A stretch of DNA of 64,000 nucleotides from Acidobacteriota bacterium (GCA_040754075.1 JBFMDH010000001.1:304903-368902); one strand, 5' to 3'. Shown: positions 37,573 through 46,822, counted from the stretch's first letter. Made by a program: numbers and translations. Notes: generated by a model from the letters alone, not told the origin.

Positions 37573-38061
37573 ATGATGAAAACCAGACAAGTGTATTCGC
37601 TAATCGCGGGTTTATTTTTACTGACCCTGTCGGCAATGGCGCAGAACAATGCCAAACCGGAAGCGCAAAAATTGAATGCCGGCGAAGCCGACCTTGCGGC
37701 AATCAAACAAACCGCGCTCGATTATGTTGAAGGCTGGTACGAAGGCAACCCCGAACGCATGGAAAGGGCTTTGCACCCCGAATTGGCAAAACGCATCGTG
37801 CGTACCGACCCGAAAAGCGGCAGAAGCCGTTTAGACCACATGGGCGCGATGGCATTGGTGCTCGGTGTGCGCGGTGGTGGCGGTAAAAATACGCCGAAAG
37901 AAAAACAGATAAAAGAGGTCTACATCCTCGATGTCTTTGGTAACACGGCAAGCGTTAAAGCGGTGATGTCGGATTGGATTGATTATCTGCACATCGCGAA
38001 ATTTAATGGGCGTTGGGTGATTGTCAATGTATTATGGGAATTGAAACCGCAACAACAATAA
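37573..38061 (+). CDS. Secreted NTF2-like (lumazine-binding type) protein
   Basis: A signal peptide (ending LSAMAQ) is followed by an NTF2-like fold of about 130 aa (AALKQTALDYVEGWYEGN-type start, here AAIKQTALDYVEGWYEGNPE, and DWIDYLHIAKFNGRWVIVNV at the end). Such domains bind small ligands or serve as enzymes; this one has the putative lumazine-binding pattern but no proven ligand. GAGGAG precedes two neighbouring ATGs (37573, 37576); either could be the start. Confidence 0.82.
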   Translation: MMKTRQVYSLIAGLFLLTLSAMAQNNAKPEAQKLNAGEADLAAIKQTALDYVEGWYEGNPERMERALHPELAKRIVRTDPKSGRSRLDHMGAMALVLGVRGGGGKNTPKEKQIKEVYILDVFGNTASVKAVMSDWIDYLHIAKFNGRWVIVNVLWELKPQQQ

Positions 38062-38097
38062 ATCACATTTTTGCACACGCAAGGCGAGAGCAAGGGA

Positions 38098-39336
38098 ATG
38101 AAAAATAAAAGAACCGGTATATTTTTGCTGATTCATTTGTTGGTCATTGCGATGCCCATCAATGCGCAGGAATGGAATCAATGGCGCGGCGCATTGCGCA
38201 ATGGGGTGGTGAGCGATTTTTCCGCGCCTGCAAACTGGGCGACCCCGCTCAAACAAATCTGGAAAACCCCGGTCGGCAGCGGCTATTCATCGCCTGTGGT
38301 GGCGCAATCGAAAATCTATCTTCACACCCGACGTGATGAACAAGAGGTAGTTTCCTGCATTGATTTGACCAGCGGCAAAATCGTCTGGAGTCAAAGCTAC
38401 GCGGCGCAGTTTGCCAAAAATCAATATGCCGCGCGCATGGGCAAAGGACCGAATTCAACCCCGCTCATTTATGCGGGAAAACTCTACACCCTCGGCGTCA
38501 CAGCGATTTTGTCGTGCTTTGATGCCAGGAGCGGAAAGCTTAAATGGCGCAAAGATTATTCGCCGTTTGTCGATACCTCGAAACTCTTTTGCGGAACCGC
38601 CATGTCGCCGGTTGTGGATAAAGACAAAGTCATCGTTCACGTCGGCGATGACCGCAAAGGCTGGGTCGTGGCTTTTGATGCCGAGAGCGGAAAAGAGAAA
38701 TGGAAATGGGAAGGCGATGGTCCGGGCTACGCTTCACCGATTATTGTTGACCTCGAAGGCACCCGCCAGTTCGTCACCCTCACGGATAAATCGGTCATCG
38801 GCATAGCTGCGGACAGTGGGAAATTATTATGGAAATTTGCTCACGCCGACGAGTGGAATGAAAATATCATCACTCCTGTGTGGTATCAAAAGAGCCTGAT
38901 TATTTCGGGCGTCAGACAAGGCACACGGGCAATTAAAATCGCAAAAACCGGCGAGAATTGGGCGGCTTCCGAACTCTGGCATAATCCCAAAGTTGCGATG
39001 TATATGAGTTCGCCGGTGCTGGATGGCGATTATCTGTATGGACTTTCGACCTTGAAAAAAGGGCAATTCTTCTGCGTCAACGCGCAGACCGGCGAAGCCC
39101 TCTGGATGACCGAAGGGCGCAATGCCAATAATGCCACGGTGGTTGCAGCCAGGAATTTTTTGTTTCTGCTTACCGATGATGCCGAGTTGATTGTAGCGGC
39201 AAAAGGCAGCAAAGGATTCGAGCAACTTGCGCGCTATACGGTTGCCGATAGCCCGACCTGGTCGCATCCGTTAATTTTTGGGAAACAACTTCTCATCAAA
39301 GACGAAAAGAATTTAACCTTGTGGCGTTTTCAATAA
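38098..39336 (+). CDS. Secreted PQQ-like beta-propeller protein
   Basis: The protein is about 412 aa with a signal peptide (LLIHLLVIAMPINAQ). WD-like PQQ repeats follow: EWNQWRGALRNG, CIDLTSGKIVWSQ, CFDARSGKLKWRKD, AFDAESGKEKWKWEG, IAADSGKLLWKF and CVNAQTGEALWMTEG. This propeller occurs in outer-membrane assembly protein BamB and in alcohol dehydrogenases; there is no enzyme motif here, so a binding or scaffold role is more likely. The ATG at 38098 gives a proper signal peptide; the open frame upstream starts at TTG. Confidence 0.85.
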   Translation: MKNKRTGIFLLIHLLVIAMPINAQEWNQWRGALRNGVVSDFSAPANWATPLKQIWKTPVGSGYSSPVVAQSKIYLHTRRDEQEVVSCIDLTSGKIVWSQSYAAQFAKNQYAARMGKGPNSTPLIYAGKLYTLGVTAILSCFDARSGKLKWRKDYSPFVDTSKLFCGTAMSPVVDKDKVIVHVGDDRKGWVVAFDAESGKEKWKWEGDGPGYASPIIVDLEGTRQFVTLTDKSVIGIAADSGKLLWKFAHADEWNENIITPVWYQKSLIISGVRQGTRAIKIAKTGENWAASELWHNPKVAMYMSSPVLDGDYLYGLSTLKKGQFFCVNAQTGEALWMTEGRNANNATVVAARNFLFLLTDDAELIVAAKGSKGFEQLARYTVADSPTWSHPLIFGKQLLIKDEKNLTLWRFQ

Positions 39337-39378
39337 TCCAGCCAGAACATCAACAGTTGAATCAACCAGAGGATGTTT

Positions 39379-39507
39379 ATGGCAACCCCGCAATTCAATC
39401 AACCGCTATCGCGCCGTGATTTCATGTGTCGCGTAATGACCCCCGCTTCAACGCCACTTAGGAAAGCCAAAACTCATCCGGTCTCAAAAACCTGTGAAAG
39501 CCCCTGA
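39379..39507 (+). pseudogene. Remnant of a Tat-exported protein (42 codons)
   Basis: An ATG with GAGG upstream opens MATPQFNQPLSRRDFMCRVM, which has the twin-arginine motif SRRDFM at the usual place for the signal of a Tat-exported oxidoreductase or DUF1501 protein. The frame then loses hydrophobic character and stops after 42 codons. I read it as the 5' end of a gene whose remainder has been lost. The surrounding 39337-39720 holds no other gene. Confidence 0.45.
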
Positions 39508-39720
39508 ATATTGCCGGTGATTTCACGAATTCTTGAGTGGGCTTTTCCGGTTAGTCTGTGGCGACGAAAAAATATTTTCTCCTCCTTTGCCCGCCGCCAA
39601 AACCGCAAGAATGTTCAAGACAACGCTTTTGCCTTTATTTAATTTCTATCGAGTGACCGTAAAGAAGCAGAAAATTTTTCAAGTATCAGAATTTTGATAC
39701 CTGGTGTAAGGGGTTTACCG

Positions 39721-40929
39721 ATGAATTCACAAAAACGATGGCTTATTAAAACCTTGGTTCTATTTTTTTTGATGGTGCAATTCGGCTTGATTGGTGTTGC
39801 TAATCCGACACCCATTGAATGCCGCAATGCACTCAACTCAACCACGACTGTGGGGTTTGATTCCGAACGCTGGCATATCAAAGACCCCAAGGGGCGCGTC
39901 GAAGAGCATCTCGGTCGCCGCAGCCTTTACCTCACCGCTGGCTACGCCTATTTGAAAGATGTGGAATTTGAAAATGGCGTGATTGAAGTCGATATTGCGC
40001 CGCCGACGCTCCGCTCGTTTATGGGTATCGTGTTCAGATTTGAAAGCGTCGATGAGCATGAAATTGTCTATTTTCGTCCGCACAAAAGCGGGCTTGATGA
40101 TGCCGTGCAATACGCCCCTTCGCTCAACGGTTCAACCCCTTGGCAACTCTATAGCGGCAAAGGCTACACTACCGCGACCGATATTCCCAATCAACGATGG
40201 GTTCACGTGCGCATCGAAATCGCAGGGCTGGGCGGCAAGGTTTACTTAAATAATGCGCCGCAACCTGTGCTGGTTATCGAAGATTTAAAACGCGGCTACA
40301 GTCGGGGTTCCGTGGGACTCTGGGGCGGCGCAAACGGCGGGCACTTCGCCAATTTCACTTATACGGTTGAGCCGGTGAGCGCCAGACCTGAACGCCAACC
40401 GCAACCGATACCGGCAGCGATAATCAAACGGTGGGAACTGTCAGAGGCTTTTGAGGTCGAGAAAATCAACCCGGAAACGCTGCCTGCCGCCGCTGAGTTA
40501 AACAAATTGAAATGGGACAAAGCCAGTGTCGAAGCGCCCGGAATGTTGGTGATTAATCGCTATCGTCGAGCGCCGGAAATCGTGCGATTTTTCGTTAAAC
40601 CCGAAGAACGCAGTGGAAAGCGTGAAGGTCGTAGAGCGGTGTATGCGCGGGCAGTGATTTATTCCGACCGCGGGCAAACCAAAAGAATGTCTTTCGGGTA
40701 CAGCGATGAAGCGACGGTGTTTTTAAATGGTCAACCGCTGTTTACCGGCAAAAGCGCTTTTCGTTTTCGCGACCCGGGTTTTTTAGGAATTATGGATGTG
40801 GAAAACGATGCGGTCTATTTGAACCTGAAAAAAGGTCGCAATGAACTCATTCTGGGGGTTGCGGATTATTTCGGCGGCTGGGGGTTGATTTGCCGTTTGG
40901 ATGATCTACAGGGCATTCGGCTCGAATAA
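39721..40929 (+). CDS. Secreted LamG/DUF1080-like protein
   Basis: The 402-aa protein has a signal peptide (KTLVLFFLMVQFGLIGVANP). At about residues 35-210 there is a jelly-roll domain like concanavalin/3-keto-disaccharide hydrolases (FENGVIEVDIAPP, GIVFRFESVDEHEIVYFRPH, GSVGLWGGANGGHFANFTY). A second beta domain with a galactose-binding character follows (DEATVFLNGQPLFTGK, GRNELILGVADYFGGWG). It likely binds or cuts extracellular glycans. I took the ATG at 39721, which follows AAGGGG. Confidence 0.72.
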   Translation: MNSQKRWLIKTLVLFFLMVQFGLIGVANPTPIECRNALNSTTTVGFDSERWHIKDPKGRVEEHLGRRSLYLTAGYAYLKDVEFENGVIEVDIAPPTLRSFMGIVFRFESVDEHEIVYFRPHKSGLDDAVQYAPSLNGSTPWQLYSGKGYTTATDIPNQRWVHVRIEIAGLGGKVYLNNAPQPVLVIEDLKRGYSRGSVGLWGGANGGHFANFTYTVEPVSARPERQPQPIPAAIIKRWELSEAFEVEKINPETLPAAAELNKLKWDKASVEAPGMLVINRYRRAPEIVRFFVKPEERSGKREGRRAVYARAVIYSDRGQTKRMSFGYSDEATVFLNGQPLFTGKSAFRFRDPGFLGIMDVENDAVYLNLKKGRNELILGVADYFGGWGLICRLDDLQGIRLE

Positions 40930-40996
40930 AAGATTAAAAATCGCATTAGCTCTCTCGGAATACTTCAACTGAAAGCGCGATTATTTTAACCAGATG

Positions 40997-41058
40997 TGAA
41001 GCGAAGAGCCAAAGCCTCTCCTGAAGGCAAATAACTAGTCCGTTACTCTTCGCTTCAC
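40997..41058. terminator. Bidirectional stem-loop
   Basis: GTGAAGCGAAGAG (40997-41009) and CTCTTCGCTTCAC (41046-41058) form a perfect 13-bp stem between convergent genes. The right arm ends directly at the argB stop codon. It probably terminates both transcripts. Confidence 0.65.
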
Positions 41059-41946
41059 CTATTCTGTAATCATCGTGCCCGCGCCTTCATCGGTGAAGAC
41101 TTCATAAAGCAAGGCATTGCGCTTCGACCCGTTGATAATGTGGGCGCTGCGCACGCCGCGACGAATGAGGCTGGCGATTGCGGCAATTTTGGGAAGCATG
41201 CCTGCCGACACCACTTTGTTTTTCACTAAGGCTTCGGCTTCATCAACCGTGAGGCGTGAAATGCGCGAAGCCGGGTCGCCTTTATCACGCAGAATGCCGT
41301 CAACATCGGTCATCAGAATCAATTTTTCCGCCTGTAATTTTGCGGCGATTTCCGCAGCGATGGTATCGGCATTGATATTGTAAACATTGCCTTGTTCATC
41401 TGCGCCAAGCGAGGAAATCACCGGGATGTAATCGTTATCCAACAACAATTCAAGCAAGCGCACATTGATGTCAACAATGTCGCCGACGTGCCCGAAATCA
41501 ACGGTTTCGATTTGCCCGGTCGCTTCGTTGAGAATTTTTTTTATCTCGCGCCGTTTCGCATGAATGATGTCGCCATCAATCCCTGAAAGCCCGACGGCTG
41601 CGGCTCCAGACTTTCTGAGCGCCGCGAGAATATCCATGTTGATTTGTCCTGCGAACACCATCTTGGCGATTTCCAAAGTCTCGTCATCAGTGACGCGCCG
41701 CCCGTTGATAATCGTCTGCGCGATGCCTAACCGTTCGGCGACGTTGGTGAGTTGTTTGCCGCCGCCGTGAATCACCGCGACGTGAATGCCGACCTGTTCG
41801 CAAAGCGTAATCTCTTCGGCAAGCGCCGCGAGTTGGTCAAAATTTTCGGTGATTTTGCCCGATAGTTTGACGACGAATTTTTTATTCTTGAAACGTTGAA
41901 TGTAAGGTAACGCTTCGCGCAGCAAATCTAATCGTTCGTTTATCAT
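41059..41946 (-). CDS. argB: N-acetylglutamate kinase
   Basis: ArgB phosphorylates N-acetylglutamate, the second step of arginine synthesis. The 295-aa protein has KFVVKLSGKI for phosphate binding, IHGGGKQLTNVAERLG, the NADTIAAEIAAKLQAEKLIL segment and LTDVDG-type LMTDVDGILRD. It is the last gene of the minus-strand arginine cluster. It is separated from argF' by 166 bp with a heptamer inverted repeat, so it may have its own promoter. Confidence 0.95.
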   Translation of the reverse strand: MINERLDLLREALPYIQRFKNKKFVVKLSGKITENFDQLAALAEEITLCEQVGIHVAVIHGGGKQLTNVAERLGIAQTIINGRRVTDDETLEIAKMVFAGQINMDILAALRKSGAAAVGLSGIDGDIIHAKRREIKKILNEATGQIETVDFGHVGDIVDINVRLLELLLDNDYIPVISSLGADEQGNVYNINADTIAAEIAAKLQAEKLILMTDVDGILRDKGDPASRISRLTVDEAEALVKNKVVSAGMLPKIAAIASLIRRGVRSAHIINGSKRNALLYEVFTDEGAGTMITE

Positions 41947-41957
41947 CAGCCCTCGCT

Positions 41958-42116
41958 TAATTGCGGATTGCGGATTGGTAACTCAGCGATTGCCTGTTGG
42001 CGAATGGCTGGCTTGCGAGACGGCAGCGATTTTGCAGAACCGCAAACGCATCGGTTCGCGCTGTAAAATAACTTCTTCAATCAATCCGCATTTCGCAATC
42101 CGCAATCCGCAATTAA
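41958..42116. repeat. Heptamer-periodic inverted repeat element
   Basis: The left arm (about 41958-41978) consists of seven-base units GCGGATT. The right arm (42080-42116) is in inverse orientation, built of CGCAATC units. Between them is about 100 bp of unrelated sequence. It lies between argF' and argB and overlaps the argF' stop by a few bases. Confidence 0.75.
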
Positions 42117-43120
42117 AGAATTGATGCCAGCACCGCCTTTTGTACATGCAGGCGATTTTCCGCTTCATCAATTGCCGCCGATTGCGCGCCGTCTAAAACG
42201 GCGTCGGTGACAATGACATTGCGGCGCACCGGCAGACAATGCATAAACCAACCCGCATCGGTTGAGCGCATCACCGCTTCATCTATGCGCCAGTGTTTGT
42301 ATTGTTCACGCGCGGCAATATCGCCCGCCGCGTTGCCGTAAAAATCTTTGCTGCCCCAGCTTTTCGCATAAATGATTTTTGCGCCCGCTGAGGCTTCGCG
42401 GTAATCGCGTGAAATCTCGACGTTTCCGCCGTTGGCGTTGGCGGCGTTATGCACTTGCTGCATAATCTCGTCGCCCAAATCGTATTCCGGCGGACAGGCG
42501 ATGGTTAAATCCAGACCGAATTGCGCGGCGATGAGCGCAAATGAATTGGGCACCGCCATCGGGAGTGTCCGTGGATGCCATGCCCAGGACAACACGACTC
42601 GCTGATGATTGAGGGAGCCGAGTTTTTCACGAATCGTCATAATGTCAGTAAGCGATTGAAACGGATGAAAGCGCGACGACTCTAAATTGAACACCGGCAC
42701 ATCGCTGTATTTAGCAAAACCGCGCACCACACGGTCTTGCATATCTTCTGCAAACTCCTGCATCTCTGGAAAGGCGCGAACTCCTATGGCGGTGACATAA
42801 CGCGACAGCACGCGCGCCGCTTCGATGATGTGTTCGGCTTTGTCTGTATCCATCACCACGTTTTCGCGGTACTCCAGATTCCAGGTGCCTTTGCCAATAT
42901 CCAATGCAGTGGCATTGCCGCCGAGTTCATAAATCGCAATCTCCATAGAGGTGCGGGTGCGCAGCGAAGGGTTGAAAAAAATCAATGCAACGCTGCGTCC
43001 CGCAAGCGGTTTCTCGTTGTATTCGCGGGCTTTCATTTTCGCCGCGAGGTCAATCAGCGCGGTGAGTTCGGCGGTGGTGAAATCGCCTGTGTTTAAAAAA
43101 TCTTTGCCTTTAATGTTCAT
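42113..43120 (-). CDS. argF': N-acyl-L-ornithine carbamoyltransferase (AOTCase/SOTCase type)
   Basis: This transcarbamylase forms acyl-citrulline from acyl-ornithine and carbamoyl phosphate. The 335-aa protein has NPSLRTRTSMEIAIYELGG for carbamoyl phosphate, YAKSWGSKDFYGN, HCLPVRRNVIVTDAVLDG and AIDEAENRLHVQKAVLASIL; the last parts are those of the Xanthomonas N-acetylornithine enzyme, not of usual ornithine carbamoyltransferase. The segment WAWHPRTLPMAVPNSFA is more like the Bacteroides N-succinyl enzyme. At the position that sets the acyl group (Glu92 in Xanthomonas, Pro90 in Bacteroides) it has Ala95 (DTDKAEH), so the preferred substrate is open. Confidence 0.9.
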   Translation of the reverse strand: MNIKGKDFLNTGDFTTAELTALIDLAAKMKAREYNEKPLAGRSVALIFFNPSLRTRTSMEIAIYELGGNATALDIGKGTWNLEYRENVVMDTDKAEHIIEAARVLSRYVTAIGVRAFPEMQEFAEDMQDRVVRGFAKYSDVPVFNLESSRFHPFQSLTDIMTIREKLGSLNHQRVVLSWAWHPRTLPMAVPNSFALIAAQFGLDLTIACPPEYDLGDEIMQQVHNAANANGGNVEISRDYREASAGAKIIYAKSWGSKDFYGNAAGDIAAREQYKHWRIDEAVMRSTDAGWFMHCLPVRRNVIVTDAVLDGAQSAAIDEAENRLHVQKAVLASIL

Positions 43121-43147
43121 CCTGTTTTGTAAGTTGTTACTCTCCTT

Positions 43148-44479
43148 TTAAACCGGAACCCCTGTGGCTTTCACATTGCTGATGGTTTCCAGGGCTTCCT
43201 GCAAATCGCCGATGATGTCTTCGACCGGTTCGAGTCCCGCGCTGATGCGAATGCCGCCGGGGTCTATGCCAGCCTTTTGCTGTTCTTTTGCAGGAATCAC
43301 CGAATGAGTCATCGACGCCGGATGCTCAATCAGGGTGCGAACCTGTCCAAGCGAAACCGCAAGCGTAATGGTCACGGCATTGTCTGCGAGGTAATCCATC
43401 ATCTGGCGTCCGGCTTCGCGCGCCGCTTCGGCTGCGCCTTTCAAGACGAAATAAATCATGATGCCGGGCGAAAAATTACCGTTGATGTCAACCATCTGCC
43501 GACGCGCAAGCTCATACTGCGGATGGCTTTCGAGTCCCGGATAATAGACGCGCTCGATGAGTGGATGGGCTTCGAGAAACTGGGCAATCCGCATCGCCGA
43601 TTCAATCTGTTGACGTGAACGTATGGCAAGCGTCGGCAAGCCATGCACCAGCGGTTGCCAGGCGGAACGCGGGCTGAGCGACGCGCCGAAATCTTTGCGA
43701 AACAGCAACACATCCGGTTCAAGCAGTTCGGGACCAATCCACACGCCACCCATATCCGTGCCAAATCCGCCGATGTTTTTCGTCAGCGAATGACAGACGA
43801 CATCCGCGCCAAGCGTCAGCGGTCTTTGCGAAAACGGCGTCGCAAAAGTGTTATCCACGACGATGAAAACTTTACGCGATTTGCCGCGCTGGCGATTTAC
43901 GCGCTCAACTGCCGCGCGAATCGCCCCGATGTCAATGATTTCAAGCGTTGGATTGGTAGGCGTTTCAAAATAGATGACCATCACATCATCGGTTAAAAGT
44001 TTTTCGACTGCATCGACCTGTTTCATATCAACCAGTTTCGCTTTGACGCCGAAACGCGGCATCCAGTTCGTCAGCAGCGAATAGGTGCAGCCATAAAGAT
44101 TTTGATGCGCCAGAATGGTGTCGCCGGTTTTGACCAACACACCGAGCGCCGCGCTGATTGCCGCCATTCCGGTTGAAAAACAGACGGCGCATTCGCCTTC
44201 TTCAATCGCCGCGAGTTTGTCTTCGAGCATCGAACGCGAAGGTTCGTCCAGCCGGTCATAGATATAAATCGGCGGATGGGTGTGGCGGTTAAATTCGGGA
44301 TTGGCGAAATGCTGAAAACCTTCCGCGCCGCGTTCCGCGCTCTCTAAACGATATGCCGCAGACGCGGAAATCGGCGGAATGATGTGGTCTTTGTAATCCC
44401 AGTGAACCGAATAAAAATCACCATGAATCAGGCGAGTCTCTTTTTGATATTTGCGACGAGATTTTTTTTCTTCGCTCAT
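43148..44479 (-). CDS. PLP-dependent Cys/Met metabolism enzyme
   Basis: The 443-aa enzyme is in the cystathionine gamma-synthase/O-acylhomoserine sulfhydrylase/methionine gamma-lyase family. It shows YIYDRLDEPSRSMLEDKLAA, ECAVCFSTGMAAISAAL, FETPTNPTLEIIDI, VVDNTFATP and the PLP-lysine motif HSLTKNIGGFG. The member cannot be named from sequence. It is placed between argD and argF' with gaps of only 36 and 27 bp, so it is in the same operon, an unusual partner for arginine genes. The ATG at 44479 has AGGAG 8 bp upstream. Confidence 0.88.
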   Translation of the reverse strand: MSEEKKSRRKYQKETRLIHGDFYSVHWDYKDHIIPPISASAAYRLESAERGAEGFQHFANPEFNRHTHPPIYIYDRLDEPSRSMLEDKLAAIEEGECAVCFSTGMAAISAALGVLVKTGDTILAHQNLYGCTYSLLTNWMPRFGVKAKLVDMKQVDAVEKLLTDDVMVIYFETPTNPTLEIIDIGAIRAAVERVNRQRGKSRKVFIVVDNTFATPFSQRPLTLGADVVCHSLTKNIGGFGTDMGGVWIGPELLEPDVLLFRKDFGASLSPRSAWQPLVHGLPTLAIRSRQQIESAMRIAQFLEAHPLIERVYYPGLESHPQYELARRQMVDINGNFSPGIMIYFVLKGAAEAAREAGRQMMDYLADNAVTITLAVSLGQVRTLIEHPASMTHSVIPAKEQQKAGIDPGGIRISAGLEPVEDIIGDLQEALETISNVKATGVPV

Positions 44480-44515
44480 CACTTGCGCTCCTTTGGAAGA
44501 AATTCTCGTGCCTGC

Positions 44516-45688
44516 TTATATGATGATTGTCGAAAGCGCCTGCAAAAACAAGTCTATCTCTTGGCGCTTTAAGGTAAGCGGCGGCAACAGTCTGAGGACG
44601 CTCGCATCGTCGGCAAGCCCGGTGATGATTTTCTTTTCAAGCAAGCCCTGTTGATAGGGCTTTGCCGAATCGCTTGTGAATTTGATACCGATGAGATAAC
44701 CAAGCCCGCGAACCTCTTCGACGAAATCGAGATTGCGGAGTTCATTCAATAAATAGGCAGAATTGACGCGAACATTTTCCAAAAGGTGTTCATCACGTAT
44801 CACATCAATGGTCGCTTCAAGCGCGGCTGAGGCGATGGGTCCGCCGCCAAAGGTGGTTCCTAAATCGCTGGTCTTGATATGCGCGGCAATGGTTTCAGTC
44901 ATCAAGACTGCCCCCATCGGGATGCCACTGGCAATACCCTTTGCGGTCGAAATCATATCGGGTTGCACACCGAAATGACCTGCAAAGAAAAATTCGCCGG
45001 TGCGCCCCATGCCGGTTTGCACTTCGTCGTAAATGAGAAACGCGCCGTGCGTGTCGCAGAGTTCGCGCAAGGCTTGATAAAACGCCGCGTCACCCATGCG
45101 CGCGCCGCCCATCGATTGAATCGGCTCCAGCAGAATCGCCGCCGTATCGGAATCCATCAAGGCTTCAACCGAACCAATGTCGCCGAATTTGGCATAGACG
45201 TGACCGTCGAGCATCGGGCGCGCGCCTTCGCGATATTTCGGAAGCCCGGTTGCCGCAAGCGACCCCGGCGTGCGCCCGTGAAAACTGCCGTCAAACGAAA
45301 TGACTTTCAATTTGCCGGTGATTTTGCGGGCGAGTTTGATGGCGTTTTCGTTGGCTTCGGTTCCCGAATTTACGAAAAAGACTTTGGCGAAAACCCCGGG
45401 CGCGCATTCGATAAATTTTTTCGCGGCGCGCGCCCGCGTATCGTTATAAACCAGATTGGAATAAAAAATAATTTTCGCTGCCTGGTCGCTGATGGCTTGC
45501 ACGATGCGCGGATGTGAATGCCCCGTTGAGACAACAGCGTGTCCACCATAAAGGTCTAAATATTTTTCACCTTCCGTGGTGTACACCCACACGTCTTCGC
45601 CGCGTTCGATAACGAACGGAAATTTTTTATAAGTTGCGACCTGATATTTTTCTTCAACGTCAATGATGTTTTCTAATTTTGGTTGCAT
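44516..45688 (-). CDS. argD: Acetylornithine aminotransferase family
   Basis: ArgD transfers the amino group from glutamate to acyl-glutamate semialdehyde to give acyl-ornithine. The 390-aa protein is a class III PLP aminotransferase with VNSGTEANENAIKLARKITG, SFHGRTPGSLAATG, LIYDEVQTGMGRTGEFF and the Schiff-base Lys in STAKGIASGIPMG. Whether the acyl group is acetyl or succinyl depends on the pathway and is tied to the open specificity of the transcarbamylase next door. Confidence 0.94.
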   Translation of the reverse strand: MQPKLENIIDVEEKYQVATYKKFPFVIERGEDVWVYTTEGEKYLDLYGGHAVVSTGHSHPRIVQAISDQAAKIIFYSNLVYNDTRARAAKKFIECAPGVFAKVFFVNSGTEANENAIKLARKITGKLKVISFDGSFHGRTPGSLAATGLPKYREGARPMLDGHVYAKFGDIGSVEALMDSDTAAILLEPIQSMGGARMGDAAFYQALRELCDTHGAFLIYDEVQTGMGRTGEFFFAGHFGVQPDMISTAKGIASGIPMGAVLMTETIAAHIKTSDLGTTFGGGPIASAALEATIDVIRDEHLLENVRVNSAYLLNELRNLDFVEEVRGLGYLIGIKFTSDSAKPYQQGLLEKKIITGLADDASVLRLLPPLTLKRQEIDLFLQALSTIII

Positions 45689-45701
45689 AGAGATTTGTCC
45701 A

Positions 45702-45767
45702 TAGTCGGTAGCCAGTAGTCGGTAGCCAGTAGTTTGAATCTTGCTACGGACTCCTGACTACTGACTG
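45702..45767. repeat. Heptamer-periodic inverted repeat element
   Basis: The left arm (45702-45732) has AGTCGGT/AGCCAGT seven-base units. The right arm (45744-45767) is the imperfect inverse (TACGGACTCCTGACTACTGACTG). It fills the whole argC-argD gap and ends at the argC stop. Confidence 0.75.
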
Positions 45768-46799
45768 TTAAGGATTGGTTCCGGCAACGACCAGACTGGT
45801 TCGTTCTTCAACGGCGAACATCAAGTTCATATTTTGAATCGCCTGTCCCGCCGCGCCTTTGACTAAATTATCGAGCGCCACGAATACGACAACCGTATCG
45901 CCGCTTGCTGCCCATCCGATGTCTGTAAAGTTAGTGCCCTTGACCCAATTAATATCGGGCGAGCCACTGACGAGACGAATAAAAAATTCGTTGCCGTAAA
46001 AATCGCGCAGAATGCCGCCGACTTCGTCATGCGTCATCGCTACACGCGTGGTGAAATAGATTGAAGCGAAGATGCCGCGCACCGTTGGCAGCGAATGCGT
46101 CTGCATAATGAGCGTTGCATCCTGCGACCAGTCGCTGTTGACCGACGAGAGCAGTTGTTCAACTTCGGGTTGATGCTGATGCTCCAGAATTTTATAGGCG
46201 TAAAAACTGTTGGCGCGTTTCGGATGATGCGTGCCGGCGGCAGCTTTTGCGCCCGAACCGGATGAACCGGTCTTCATATCGGCGATGATTTTTCCGGTCA
46301 CCATTCCCGAAGCGATGAACGGATACAATCCAAGCTCAAGCGCCGTTGCAAAACAACCGGGATTGGCAATGCGCGAAGCCTGTTTGATTTGTGTGCGATT
46401 GACCTCGGTGAGTCCGTAAACAAACTGGCGTTGCGCGTCCATCGCCGAATGCTCGCGCCCGTAGGCTTCTTTGAAAATGTCCGCATCGGTTAAGCGAAAA
46501 TCCCCCGATAAATCAACGATTTTTACATTCGCAGGAATTTGCGGCACGATGTCCATCGCCTGACCATGCGGCAATCCTAAGAAAACACAATCGAGGTCTG
46601 CGAAATCGCGCGTGTCATGGGTCGAAGCAAAAGTTAAATCCGTCAGCTTCGCTAAATTGGGATGCACCGCATCAACCCGTTTGCCCGCGTGTTCATTCGC
46701 TGTTACCAGTTTGATTTCGACCTGCGGATGAAATAACAGGAAGCGCAACAATTCGCTTCCGCCGTAACCTGAGCCGCCGATAATGCCGATTTTTATCAT
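45768..46799 (-). CDS. argC: N-acetyl-gamma-glutamyl-phosphate reductase
   Basis: ArgC reduces the acyl-glutamyl phosphate to the semialdehyde with NADPH. The 343-aa protein starts with the Rossmann motif IGIIGGSGYGGSELLRFL, has the catalytic Cys in RIANPGCFATALELGL, and GSSGSGAKAAAGTHHPKRAN. The C-terminal part with VKGTNFTDIGWAASGDTVVV is the dimer and substrate domain. Confidence 0.95.
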   Translation of the reverse strand: MIKIGIIGGSGYGGSELLRFLLFHPQVEIKLVTANEHAGKRVDAVHPNLAKLTDLTFASTHDTRDFADLDCVFLGLPHGQAMDIVPQIPANVKIVDLSGDFRLTDADIFKEAYGREHSAMDAQRQFVYGLTEVNRTQIKQASRIANPGCFATALELGLYPFIASGMVTGKIIADMKTGSSGSGAKAAAGTHHPKRANSFYAYKILEHQHQPEVEQLLSSVNSDWSQDATLIMQTHSLPTVRGIFASIYFTTRVAMTHDEVGGILRDFYGNEFFIRLVSGSPDINWVKGTNFTDIGWAASGDTVVVFVALDNLVKGAAGQAIQNMNLMFAVEERTSLVVAGTNP

Positions 46800-46822
46800 G
46801 TCAACTTCCTGAAGATTTATTC

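Noticed and set aside
44879-45517. 212-codon plus-strand frame opposite argD
   Set aside because: Antisense to a conserved aminotransferase core, with no ribosome site.
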